Of a DNA stretch of 64,000 nt, positions 28,010 to 35,999 are shown piece after piece. The stretch covers positions 212,540 through 276,539 of the forward strand of contig JAKRSF010000006.1 in NCBI GenBank assembly GCA_022402445.1, read 5' to 3'. The position numbers and the translations under genes are program-made. Position 1 is the stretch's first letter. Every line of letters begins with the position of its first letter. The notes below the pieces were generated by a model. The model was not told the DNA's origin and ran no database searches. It was given only the letters and a program-made list of their open reading frames with translations. Source of the DNA: Cyanobacteriota bacterium. GTDB lineage: Bacteria; Cyanobacteriota; Cyanobacteriia; CACIAM-69d.

Positions 28010-29074
28010 ATGCGGCACCTGTGGCAACAGATCGGCAAAAATCCCCTCGCCCGGGTGGCGGCGATCGCCCTGATCCTGCTCTATGGCATGGCGATCGCGG
28101 CGGACTTCGTTGCCCCCTATGACGCCTACACGGCCCAACCGGGCGGTGCCCTGCTGCCCCCCACGGCGATCCACTGGCGATCGCCCGACGGCCAATGGAT
28201 CGGCCCCCACGTGTATCCCAGCACCCTCGGCGGCGCGGATCTGGAAACCGGCGAGCAGGAGCTCAAGGTCGATCGCACCCAACCGTCCCCCCTGGGTCTG
28301 TTCGTGAAGGGGAAACCCTACCGGTGGCTGGGGCTGATTCCCGGCGATCGCCACCTCTTCGGCACCAGTGGACCGGGCAAAATCAACCTCCTGGGCACCG
28401 ACGAGCAGGGCCGCGACCAGCTCAGCCGCCTGATCCACGGCAGCCGCATTAGCCTGAGCATTGGCCTGTTGGGCATCGCGATCGCCTTTCCCATCGGCAC
28501 CCTCATGGGGGGCATCTCCGGCTACTTCGGCGGCTGGATCGACGCCATCATCATGCGCGCCACCGAAGTACTCATGACCATCCCCGGCATCTATATGCTG
28601 GTGGCCCTGTCCTCCGCCCTGCCCCCCGGCCTCAGCAGCAGCCAGCGGTTCGCCCTGATCATTGTGATCATCTCCTTCATTAGCTGGGCGGGGCTGGCGC
28701 GGGTGGTGCGCGGCCAGGTGCTGTCGATCAAAGAACAGGACTATGTGCAGGCGGCCCGGGTGATGGGGGCTGGCCCGCTGCATATCATCGTGCGCCACAT
28801 GCTGCCCCAGACGGTCACGTATCTCGCCATTTCGGCCACCTTGGCGGTGCCCGGATTCATCATGTCCGAGGCGGTGCTGAGTTTGATTGGCCTGGGGATT
28901 CAGCAGCCGGATCCGTCCTGGGGGAATTTGCTATCCCTGGGTACGAATGCGTCGATTTTGGTGCTGCATCCGTGGCTGGTGTGGTCCCCGGCGGTGGCGA
29001 TCGTGACCGTGGTGCTGGCGTTCAATGCCCTCGGTGATGGGCTGCGGGATGCCCTCGATCCGCGATCGCGCTGA
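28010..29074 (+). CDS. ABC transporter permease, peptide/nickel type (OppC/DppC-like)
   Basis: A 354-residue membrane protein. The N-terminal helix (VAAIALILLYGMAIAADFVAPYD) and long periplasmic loop lead to HLFGTSGPGKINLLGTDEQGRD, characteristic of OppC/DppC permeases. The coupling-helix EAA-type motif follows later (YVQAARVMGAGPLHIIVRHMLPQ). It imports di- or oligopeptides or a similar solute. No partner OppB, binding protein or OppD/F genes are adjacent, so the transporter parts are scattered, as is common in cyanobacteria. The substrate cannot be told from this subunit. Confidence 0.9.
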   Translation: MRHLWQQIGKNPLARVAAIALILLYGMAIAADFVAPYDAYTAQPGGALLPPTAIHWRSPDGQWIGPHVYPSTLGGADLETGEQELKVDRTQPSPLGLFVKGKPYRWLGLIPGDRHLFGTSGPGKINLLGTDEQGRDQLSRLIHGSRISLSIGLLGIAIAFPIGTLMGGISGYFGGWIDAIIMRATEVLMTIPGIYMLVALSSALPPGLSSSQRFALIIVIISFISWAGLARVVRGQVLSIKEQDYVQAARVMGAGPLHIIVRHMLPQTVTYLAISATLAVPGFIMSEAVLSLIGLGIQQPDPSWGNLLSLGTNASILVLHPWLVWSPAVAIVTVVLAFNALGDGLRDALDPRSR

Positions 29075-29229
29075 CCGCGATCGCCCAGGCGAGCCACCCC
29101 AACCCGTATAAATTCCCTTGCTGTTCGTCCGGAGCGCCTCTTAAGCTAGGGAAGAGATCGAGGCCGCCCATCGGGGCACCTCCAGCAGTCAATACCGAAC
29201 AGCAGAATCCGTTTAAAGAGGCAAGGGCG

Positions 29230-29739
29230 ATGGCAGTGAAACCCTGGATCGTGGCACTAATGGCATCTGCCGCAGCGATCGCGGCCACCCCCAATTCTGC
29301 GCAGGCCGCCAACCTCTGTGTGGGCGATCTGAGCATTTCCGCCTGCTTGCGAGATGGGGCAGATCACCTCAGCGCCGCGATCGCCTGGGATGATGCGGCC
29401 CTGCTGGCAAAACTGCCCCCCGAAAAGGTGGAAGGGATCAAGGAATTGTACCGCTCGGTCCTGGGGCGCGAGGCGGACGCGGAAGGACTGCGGACCTACA
29501 GCCTAGCCCTGGTGGAAGGGTGGTCCCTCACGAAGGTGCGCGAAGCCCTGGCGGAAAGCCCCGAAGCGGGGGATGCCATCCATCGGCTGTATGAGGAAGT
29601 GCTGGCCCGCCGCGCCGACGAAGGGGGCATCAAAACCTACCGCACCATGATGGAACGGGGCTGGGGCTTGCATCGGATCCGCCGCGATTTGGCCGACAGC
29701 CGCGAAGCCCAGATGCGCCTGCAAGCCCTCGCCGGGTAG
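29230..29739 (+). CDS. Exported protein with DUF4214-like repeats
   Basis: A 169-residue protein with a clear signal peptide (WIVALMASAAAIAATPNSAQA). Two ~40-residue units follow, LYRSVLGREADAEGLRTYSL and LYEEVLARRADEGGIKTYRT. This YR-x-VLGR-x-AD-x-x-G-x-x-x-Y pattern is that of DUF4214-type domains seen in secreted and S-layer-associated cyanobacterial proteins. There is no catalytic motif. GAGG lies ~9 bases before the ATG. Function unknown; probably periplasmic or cell-surface. Confidence 0.75.
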   Translation: MAVKPWIVALMASAAAIAATPNSAQAANLCVGDLSISACLRDGADHLSAAIAWDDAALLAKLPPEKVEGIKELYRSVLGREADAEGLRTYSLALVEGWSLTKVREALAESPEAGDAIHRLYEEVLARRADEGGIKTYRTMMERGWGLHRIRRDLADSREAQMRLQALAG

Positions 29740-29909
29740 GGGCGTTTAGGCTGAAACCCTTGCGGCGGCGTGCCTTGGCCGGTGGAGGCCAGGGGTTTAG
29801 GGGGGGTCGTCATTTCTGTTCCCGTAGGGGTTTTGGGTCTTCCAGCCCTTGCCCAACCGATCCCCCCAAATCCGTTTAACCTTGGGGCGATCAAGGTCGG
29901 TGGGGGCTG

Positions 29910-29926
29910 GGCGGGGAAACCCCGCC
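29910..29926. repeat. Perfect GC-rich hairpin, cyanobacterial interspersed-repeat type
   Basis: GGCGGGG-AAA-CCCCGCC is a 7-bp perfect stem followed by CCTACGAA. The surrounding GTAGGGG-like pieces resemble a small palindromic repeat common between cyanobacterial genes. It may also end transcripts of the 29230 gene, but no T-run follows on the + strand. Confidence 0.6.
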
Positions 29927-30000
29927 CCTACGAATGATCGGTTGAGAGAACGAGAAATTAGGAGTTTCAGGCCATTTTCAGGCCATTTTGACGATATTCC

Positions 30001-30987
30001 CTAGCAGCGATCGCCCCCGGTCTGAATTCGGCAGATGGCGCGGCGGGCGCGGCGCAGTTCATTGTCCTTGAGGTGGTCGATCAACTCCGGCGGCAGGGTT
30101 GCTTCCTGGGCCAGCACCTGTTCAAACAGGGCCACGGACTGCTGAAGTTGCCCGACATTTTTGCTGGCCTCGCCGAGGCTGTAGAGCAGTTGAGCCTTCA
30201 GATGCCAAAGCTCAGGATTGTTCGGCGTCAGGGCGATCGCGCGGTCCACGGCGGCCAGGGCATCGGTCTCTCGATCCAGTCGCCGGTAGGCCACCGCGCG
30301 GCCCCGTTCCACCAAATAGGGCGGCGCACCGCGATCGAGGGTTGCCAGCGCCCGCTCCACGTTGCCAAAGGGCAGATAGACCGCCAGGACGATATCCATC
30401 AGGCCCGCAATCAGATTGAGTTCCGGATCATCCGGCGCGATCGCCCTCGCTTGGGCCAGGGATTGCCGCACCTCCCCCACCTTGCCGAGGGCCGTGGGGA
30501 TCGCCTCAAGCCCCCCCTCCGAAAAGGTGGCCGCCCCCTGCATGAATTGCCCCACCGCCTGATACAGTTCCGCCCGCAGGGGCGCACTCTGGCGCAGTTG
30601 GGCGGCGGCGCTGAGGGTTTGGTCCGCATAGGTGCTAATGGCCGCGCGGTCTTCGTAGAGATAGGCGATCGCGGCGAGCATGGCGGGCAGCAGCGGTTCA
30701 TCGGTTTCTTGGGCCAGGGCCTCCGTCGCCAACCGGCGCGCCTCGGGATAGTTGCCCTGCTCAAAGAGGGTTCTGAAGGCCGCCTCCGTGCGATCGCTAA
30801 TGGGATACGGATCGGTGGCGCGGAACGGATCCCCCGCCAGGACCGGTACACTCCACAGGGTCAAGGCCGCCACGGCCAGGGCGATCGCCCGGTGACGCAG
30901 GCGGGGCCGCGAACTTCCCCCAAGACCCCTAGGCGTCAGGGCAGGGGATGGGCCATTCATATTCAAGCGCTGGGAAAACATCATCAT
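30001..30987 (-). CDS. Exported TPR-containing protein, Sll0314-like
   Basis: A 328-residue protein using the first of three consecutive ATG codons at 30987; another in-frame ATG at 30960 is possible. A signal-peptide-like segment (AIALAVAALTLWSVPVLAGD) leads to a helical repeat protein: FEQGNYPEARRLATEALAQE, then TPR-like units ERALATLDRGAPPYLVERGR and TDALAAVDRAIALTPNNPEL. It resembles conserved cyanobacterial Sll0314-like periplasmic TPR proteins. Role unknown, possibly protein assembly outside the cytoplasm. It is divergent from the ABC ATPase gene. Confidence 0.75.
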   Translation of the reverse strand: MMMFSQRLNMNGPSPALTPRGLGGSSRPRLRHRAIALAVAALTLWSVPVLAGDPFRATDPYPISDRTEAAFRTLFEQGNYPEARRLATEALAQETDEPLLPAMLAAIAYLYEDRAAISTYADQTLSAAAQLRQSAPLRAELYQAVGQFMQGAATFSEGGLEAIPTALGKVGEVRQSLAQARAIAPDDPELNLIAGLMDIVLAVYLPFGNVERALATLDRGAPPYLVERGRAVAYRRLDRETDALAAVDRAIALTPNNPELWHLKAQLLYSLGEASKNVGQLQQSVALFEQVLAQEATLPPELIDHLKDNELRRARRAICRIQTGGDRC

Positions 30988-31225
30988 GGGCTGCTGGCGT
31001 GCGGTTGCGGCGATCGGCCCCATCCTGGGGAGCGACCTAGGCCGGGGCGTCCTCCCTTCCATCCATCCATGGTGAATCCCGCAGCCCCTGGATGGGGAGG
31101 GGGACGGTAAATTTTTTGGCCGATCACCCCGATGCGATCGCCCCCGCACCGATGGCCCCGACGCCGCCCCGTATAGTGGATATAGGCGATCGCCCCAGGG
31201 CCTCCGGCTCCCACGCAAAGTTTCA

Positions 31226-31897
31226 ATGCTAATCCTCAAAAACCTGTCCTACCATCCCCCCGCCGCCGAAGTCCCGATCCTGGACCGGGCCAACCTCGAA
31301 ATCCACCCCCAGCAATTGAGCCTGATCGTGGGGCCGAGCGGCTCCGGCAAAACCACGCTCCTAGAAATTTTGTCGGGCCTCGCGGTCCAGACGGCGGGGC
31401 AGGTGCTTTGGCGCGATCGCGCCCTGCTCCAGGAGGATTTGCAACAGTTGGCGGGGCTGGTGTTTCAGTTTCCGGAGCGCCATTTCTGCTGCGGCACCCT
31501 GCTCGATGAACTGCGCCTGGGGCATCCGGAACTGGGGTCTGAGCAAATCTATCAGGCCCTAGAGGCGGTGGGGCTGGCGCAATTGCCCCTGGCGACGGCC
31601 CCCCAGGCCCTCAGTGGCGGCCAGCAGCGGCGGCTGGCCCTGGCGGTGCAGTTGATCCGTCAGCCCAGTTTGCTGCTGTTGGATGAACCGACGGCGGGGC
31701 TCGATTGGTCCATGCGGCGGCAGTTGGCGGCCCTGTTGGCGGATCTCAAACAGCGCTGGAGTCTGCTGGTGGTGACCCACGATGCCAGCGATTTGGTGGA
31801 GATTGCCGATCGCTGCTGGAGTATTCAACAGGGGCAGGTGCAGGCGATCGCGCCGGACCAGTTGCGCCCCGATCGCGCGATCGTCCAGACGGCCTAG
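31226..31897 (+). CDS. ABC transporter ATP-binding protein (CbiO/EcfA-like)
   Basis: A 223-residue single ATPase domain with Walker A GPSGSGKTT (residues 36-44), signature ALSGGQQRRLALA, Walker B LLLLDEPTAGLD and an H-loop VVTHDAS. The Q-loop region FQFPERHF resembles the FQ(N/F)P(D/E)xQ(L/H)F motif of energy-coupling-factor ATPases such as CbiO/EcfA. That suggests uptake of a metal ion or vitamin, but no S-component or EcfT gene is nearby. It is followed after 64 bp by rsmG on the same strand. Confidence 0.9.
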   Translation: MLILKNLSYHPPAAEVPILDRANLEIHPQQLSLIVGPSGSGKTTLLEILSGLAVQTAGQVLWRDRALLQEDLQQLAGLVFQFPERHFCCGTLLDELRLGHPELGSEQIYQALEAVGLAQLPLATAPQALSGGQQRRLALAVQLIRQPSLLLLDEPTAGLDWSMRRQLAALLADLKQRWSLLVVTHDASDLVEIADRCWSIQQGQVQAIAPDQLRPDRAIVQTA

Positions 31898-31961
31898 GCC
31901 ATTGGAGCGTTTGGGTGTTGGGGGCACCTTGGTATAGTGGTCGCAGCTAGCCCCGGATGCC

Positions 31962-32711
31962 ATGACCGCCGCCGTCCCCAATCCCGCCGATCTGACCATG
32001 ACCCCCCCACCGGATCCGACGACCTTGCCCCACTGGGGCGATCGCTGGCTGGAGACCACGGGCTGGCGGCCAGAGGAGCCATTGCAGGGGCAATTTCAGC
32101 GGCTCTACGACGGCATTCTGGCGGGGAACCAGCGGCTGAACCTGACCCGCATCGTTGCGCCGGAGGAGTTCTGGGAAAAGCACCTCTGGGATTCCCTGCG
32201 GGGGCTGTTTGCGCCGCCGATGGAGCCCTGGCGATCGCGATCAGCCACCCTGCTAGATATCGGCACCGGCGGCGGTTTTCCCGGTTTGCCCATCGCCCTG
32301 GTGCAGCCCCAGTGGTCCGTGACGTTGCTCGATAGCACCCGCAAAAAAATTCGCTTCGTGGCGGAGCTGGCGGCGGATCTGGGTTTAATGAACACCACCG
32401 CGATCGCGGAGCGCGCCGAACAGTTTGCCCGCCGGCCCGGTGGACCGCCCCCCAGCTTTGATTTGATTACCCTGCGGGCCGTGGCCCCGGCCACCCAGTG
32501 TGCCTACTACGCCCTGCCTTTGCTGAAGGATGGGGGCATTGCCATTTTGTATCGGGGCCGCTGGACGGACGAGGAGGCGGCGGCACTGGAGCCGGTCCTG
32601 GCGGAGTTGGGGGGCGAATTGGTCCATATTGAAGCGTTTCAGACGCCCCTGACCCAGGGGGAGCGCCACTGCCTCTACGTGCGGCGGCGACCCTTGGCGG
32701 AGGCGTTCTAG
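31962..32711 (+). CDS. rsmG: 16S rRNA (guanine-N7)-methyltransferase RsmG
   Basis: A 249-residue SAM-dependent methyltransferase with LLDIGTGGGFPGLPIALVQP (the SAM-binding motif and RsmG hallmark), NLTRI and HLWDSL upstream of it and FDLITLRAVAP downstream. It methylates N7 of G527 in 16S rRNA. An N-terminal extension of ~25 residues precedes the core and a second in-frame ATG could be the real start. It lies between the ABC ATPase and DUF2227 genes on the same strand, with a 4-base gap to the latter, so they are probably co-transcribed. Confidence 0.96.
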   Translation: MTAAVPNPADLTMTPPPDPTTLPHWGDRWLETTGWRPEEPLQGQFQRLYDGILAGNQRLNLTRIVAPEEFWEKHLWDSLRGLFAPPMEPWRSRSATLLDIGTGGGFPGLPIALVQPQWSVTLLDSTRKKIRFVAELAADLGLMNTTAIAERAEQFARRPGGPPPSFDLITLRAVAPATQCAYYALPLLKDGGIAILYRGRWTDEEAAALEPVLAELGGELVHIEAFQTPLTQGERHCLYVRRRPLAEAF

Positions 32712-32715
32712 GGCC

Positions 32716-33420
32716 ATGCCGTCCGGTCGCACCCACGATCGCATCACCGGGGTTTGTGCGCCGGTGGTGGTGGCGGGTTCCCTGGCCCTGTGGCAGCGGG
32801 CGGATGTGACCCTGGCGGCGACCCTGGCCTTTGTGGCGGCGGGGCTGATGTTTGGCCCCGATTTGGATATTTATTCCAACCAGGTGAAGCGCTGGGGGCC
32901 GCTCCAGTTCATTTGGCTGCCCTATCAGGGGTTGATTAAACATCGTTCCCCCTGGTCCCATTGGCCGTTGTTGGGGACGGCGGTGCGGCTGCTGTATCTG
33001 CTGCCGTGGCTGCTGGCGCTGGCGGTGGGGCTGGGGGCGATCGCGACGGGGCTGGAGTGGTTGGCGGGGCGGCCGTCGCCGATGCTGGCGCGGGAGGGGG
33101 CAATCCGGGCGATCGCGGCGCTCCAGTGGCTATGGCAGGAGCAGCGCATCTGGATTTGGTCCGTCCTCGGGGGGTTGGAGGTGGGGGCGGCGAGCCACTA
33201 TATCCCCGATCACCTCAGTACGGCCCTCAAGCGATCGCGCCAGGGTTCCAAAAAATCCACGCGATCGCGGCGTTCCCCCAGGCGATCGCCCCAGCCCAAG
33301 GCCCATGCACCGCGATCGGCCAAACCGGCCCGACGGCCCGCCCCTCGCCCCAAACCCAAGGGTGCCAAAACCCGCGATCGCCCCCGCGCCAGAACCCAAG
33401 CCCCCAAAACCCGCCCCTAA
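32716..33420 (+). CDS. DUF2227 family putative metal-binding membrane protein
   Basis: A 234-residue protein. It has SGRTHDRIT (residues 3-11), GPDLDIYSNQ and KHRSPWSHWP, supplying conserved His and Asp residues expected to bind metal in this family. Transmembrane segments lie between and after these motifs. The C-terminal ~70 residues are an unusual low-complexity tail of Lys, Arg, Pro and Ser. Function not known. It is convergent with the ExbD gene, separated by only 6 bp. Confidence 0.85.
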   Translation: MPSGRTHDRITGVCAPVVVAGSLALWQRADVTLAATLAFVAAGLMFGPDLDIYSNQVKRWGPLQFIWLPYQGLIKHRSPWSHWPLLGTAVRLLYLLPWLLALAVGLGAIATGLEWLAGRPSPMLAREGAIRAIAALQWLWQEQRIWIWSVLGGLEVGAASHYIPDHLSTALKRSRQGSKKSTRSRRSPRRSPQPKAHAPRSAKPARRPAPRPKPKGAKTRDRPRARTQAPKTRP

Positions 33421-33426
33421 AACCAA

Positions 33427-33846
33427 TCAGTTGGGCGACAGGGCCAGGGTCACCCGCGCCGGATCCAGGGGCTGCAACCGCTGCATCACCTGCAAAATCC
33501 GCTCATAGGGGGCCTGGACCTCCGCCGTCACCACCACGATCGCCTCGGGGGTCGCCAACTGTTGCTGGGCCGCCGCGATCGCCGCCGCCTCCGTCATCCC
33601 CCGGCCCGCCACCTGCAATTCCCCCCGTCCGGTCACCACAATCACCAGGGGATCCGCCGCCGCCGCCGATGTTGCGGGGGCCGTGGCCCCATCCGGTGCG
33701 GGGATGTTCACCTCCAGGGTAGTTTGCTCACCCATCACTAAGGTTAGGACGACGAAAAAGATCAGGATCGTCATCAGCACATCAATCATCGGCACCAAAT
33801 TCACATCGGGCGATCGCTGCGGCCCGCGCCACTTGGATTGATCCAT
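33427..33846 (-). CDS. exbD: ExbD/TolR-family protein (first copy, canonical Asp)
   Basis: A 139-residue protein with a single N-terminal transmembrane helix (VNLVPMIDVLMTILIFFVVLTLVMG) holding the essential proton-conducting Asp at residue 22. A periplasmic TolR/ExbD domain follows (PLVIVVTGRGELQVAG ... ILQVMQRLQ). With ExbB it uses the proton-motive force to energise outer-membrane transport through TonB-like proteins. It is last in the exbB-exbD-exbD cluster; no tonB is seen nearby. Confidence 0.92.
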   Translation of the reverse strand: MDQSKWRGPQRSPDVNLVPMIDVLMTILIFFVVLTLVMGEQTTLEVNIPAPDGATAPATSAAAADPLVIVVTGRGELQVAGRGMTEAAAIAAAQQQLATPEAIVVVTAEVQAPYERILQVMQRLQPLDPARVTLALSPN

Positions 33847-33920
33847 GGTTTACCTATCGCCCTCGGTTGAGCCTGTGGTGTACTTGAACGCCCTCGATTT
33901 TTTGCCCCCGCCTTCTTGCC

Positions 33921-34388
33921 CTAGGGCCGCATCGCGAGGCCAATGCGATCGCTCCCAATCCCCTGGAGGGCCTCCAGGGTGGGGGACAGTTGCCCAAAGG
34001 TTAGGCCGCGATCGGCCTGGAGGACGACCTGGCCCTGGGGATTTTGCCTAAGATAGGTGCTCACTTCCGCCACTAGGGCCTCGCGGGGGATGGGGCGGCC
34101 ACTGATGGACAGTTGCCCGGTGCGATCAAGCCCAATGTTGAGGCTGGAGATCGCCGCCGCCGCCGCCCCTGGGGATGAATTCCCCGCGATCGCGGAACCG
34201 CCACCCTGGGGGAGGGCAATGCCCGCCGGTTGCGTCCCATTGAGCGAGAGGGTCACCACCACAAAAAAACCCAGCACCCCCATCAGCACATTGAGCATGG
34301 GCAGCACATTCACCTCCGGCATTTGCGCCGCATCGGAGGGGGATGCGTGTCCCCGGAATAGCCCCTGGGATGGCCGTTGACCGTTCAT
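33921..34388 (-). CDS. ExbD-family protein (second copy, Asp replaced by Asn)
   Basis: A 155-residue ExbD paralogue between exbB and the canonical exbD. The membrane motif is VNVLPMLNVLMGVLGFFVVV, which aligns with VNLVPMIDVLM of the neighbour and puts Asn33 where the essential Asp should be. The periplasmic domain is intact (LSISGRPIPREALVAEVSTY ... GQVVLQADRGLTFGQL). In the family that Asp carries protons, so this copy may not conduct on its own and might act as a structural partner in a mixed ExbD dimer. That role is inferred. Confidence 0.88.
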   Translation of the reverse strand: MNGQRPSQGLFRGHASPSDAAQMPEVNVLPMLNVLMGVLGFFVVVTLSLNGTQPAGIALPQGGGSAIAGNSSPGAAAAAISSLNIGLDRTGQLSISGRPIPREALVAEVSTYLRQNPQGQVVLQADRGLTFGQLSPTLEALQGIGSDRIGLAMRP

Positions 34389-34459
34389 CTAAACTGCCCC
34401 CAATCTTCTCCGAAAGTGACCCGAAAATTGCCCAAAAGTCCCCTTGAAAACATGGTCCA

Positions 34460-35146
34460 TTATCGCCGTTGACCGCTGGGATAGATGGGGGCGCGATCGC
34501 GGTTTTCCGGCAGCGATGGTTCATACCAAACCTGGCGATAGATCAACTCCAGGCGGCTGCCCACCGTCGCAAAATAATCAAACTGTTGCCCCTGCAAAAT
34601 CACCATCAGGCGGAAGACCACCAGGGCAAAAATCGCCACCACCATGCCAAAGGCCGTCGTCAGCAGCGCTTCGCCAATGCCCGCCGCCGCCGCACTGGCG
34701 GACTGGGCCGTGCCGCCGCCGCCAATGTTGAGGTTGCCAAAGGTATTAATGAGCCCCGTCACGGTGCCCAATAGGCCGAGCAGGGGGGCGATCGCCACGA
34801 TGGTTTCTAGCACCTTATCGCCCCGCCGCATGAGGCTAAATTCCTGGCTGCCCGATGCCTCCAGGGCCAGCCGAAAGGTCTCCGGCGACGGCGATCGCAA
34901 CTGGAGCGGGGCCGCCAAAAAACGCCCGATCGGTAAACTGCGCGCCCCCTGGGCAATTTCAGCGGCATCCTCAAGGCTATAGCGCGCCGCCGCCAGCACA
35001 TCATGGACCACCCGCCCCTCGCGGCTGAGGAACCGCACCCAAAAAATGGACCGCTCCACCGCGATCGTCACCGTCGCGATCGACAGCCCCAGCAAGGGCC
35101 ACATCACCGGCCCCCCTTTCACCAAAAGATCAAATACCAAGGCCAT
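34460..35146 (-). CDS. exbB: ExbB/TolQ/MotA-family proton channel protein
   Basis: A 228-residue protein with three transmembrane regions: VMWPLLGLSIATVTIAVERS near the start, then the family hallmark IAPLLGLLGTVTGLINTFG and the EALLTTAFGMVVAIFALVVF helix with its conserved Thr and Glu context. It forms the pentameric channel around an ExbD dimer. It is first of three genes on this strand, with ~72-bp gaps. It may energise TonB-dependent uptake (iron, cobalamin) or an outer-membrane task. Confidence 0.92.
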   Translation of the reverse strand: MALVFDLLVKGGPVMWPLLGLSIATVTIAVERSIFWVRFLSREGRVVHDVLAAARYSLEDAAEIAQGARSLPIGRFLAAPLQLRSPSPETFRLALEASGSQEFSLMRRGDKVLETIVAIAPLLGLLGTVTGLINTFGNLNIGGGGTAQSASAAAAGIGEALLTTAFGMVVAIFALVVFRLMVILQGQQFDYFATVGSRLELIYRQVWYEPSLPENRDRAPIYPSGQRR

Positions 35147-35291
35147 AGTCCGTCGGCGATCGCCCCTCCGCGTGGGGCATAGAAACGTCGGAAAGTAACG
35201 GTTCAGATTAACCCAAAATCATCCCCCCCCGTAAGCTCAGCATACCAATCCACGCGGCCCCCACCGACGACACACCCTCCCAAAAAAGCAC

Positions 35292-35316
35292 AAAAAAAGG
35301 GGCAAACCTGCCCCCC
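35292..35316 (-). terminator. Rho-independent terminator of the 35354-35749 gene
   Basis: On the minus strand GGGGCA-GGTT-TGCCCC forms a 6-bp stem with a 4-base loop, extendable on the GC side, directly followed by seven T. It lies ~40 bp after the stop at 35354. Confidence 0.85.
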
Positions 35317-35353
35317 TTCAAATAACTGCCTTTGAACTGTGGAATTGAAGCGC

Positions 35354-35749
35354 CTACCGGCGGATCTTCTTCGCCATATCGCGGAACATATTCATGCTCG
35401 TGTCGGTTTTCACACGGCTGCTGTTGCCCAGGGTCGGGTCCGGGGCGCTGAAGCCGCTGGCGGTGCCCGCATTGCCGGTGCTGGTGGGCTCGCTAGGGGC
35501 CGTAAACCCAGACTGGGGCTGCTGGAAAGAGCTATTATCTTGAACCTTCATGGCCGAGACGGAGGTGTTGAGCTCCTTCACGCCCTTGGGGAACGTGCGA
35601 CGGATCGCTTTCGGGGTTCGCATGTAATCGAGATCCCCTAGGCTTTTGGCTTCGTCCGCCTCTAGGAAGAAGGAGCTGCCGGCCGAGGCGGTCGGCTGGG
35701 CGGGTTTGTCTTTCTTGCCGCCGAATAGGCCGCGAATAAATCCAGTCAT
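35354..35749 (-). CDS. Conserved cyanobacterial protein, unknown function
   Basis: A 131-residue, mostly polar protein (MTGFIRGLFGGKKDKP ... SFFLEADEAKSLGDLDYMRT ... IRRTFPKG). The central FFLEADEAKS/DYMR/IRRTFPK block is a pattern I know from conserved hypothetical proteins across cyanobacteria. The ends are low-complexity Ser/Thr/Pro and the C-terminus is basic (MAKKIRR). No catalytic residues or membrane segments. It has its own terminator and is divergent from the pucC gene. Confidence 0.75.
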   Translation of the reverse strand: MTGFIRGLFGGKKDKPAQPTASAGSSFFLEADEAKSLGDLDYMRTPKAIRRTFPKGVKELNTSVSAMKVQDNSSFQQPQSGFTAPSEPTSTGNAGTASGFSAPDPTLGNSSRVKTDTSMNMFRDMAKKIRR

Positions 35750-35999
35750 GGGGCCAGATCCTCTAAGGTATCTATTAATTTCTGTAACCTAATTATAAGA
35801 ATCTTTTGGCCTACGGGGGACGGGGAAAACCAACTTTGTGCCCCGGTTCTGGGCGATCGCGGGGGCGACCCGTATCATGGACTCGCTTGGCTGGGGGCCG
35901 TGGCCGCGCCGTCTGGTCTGAGTATGGCCCTGGGGCCTCCGGTTTCCTGAGCGAGCTTTTAAGCTTTTTAATGGCGTTTTGGATTGAGTTTTGCTGCCC

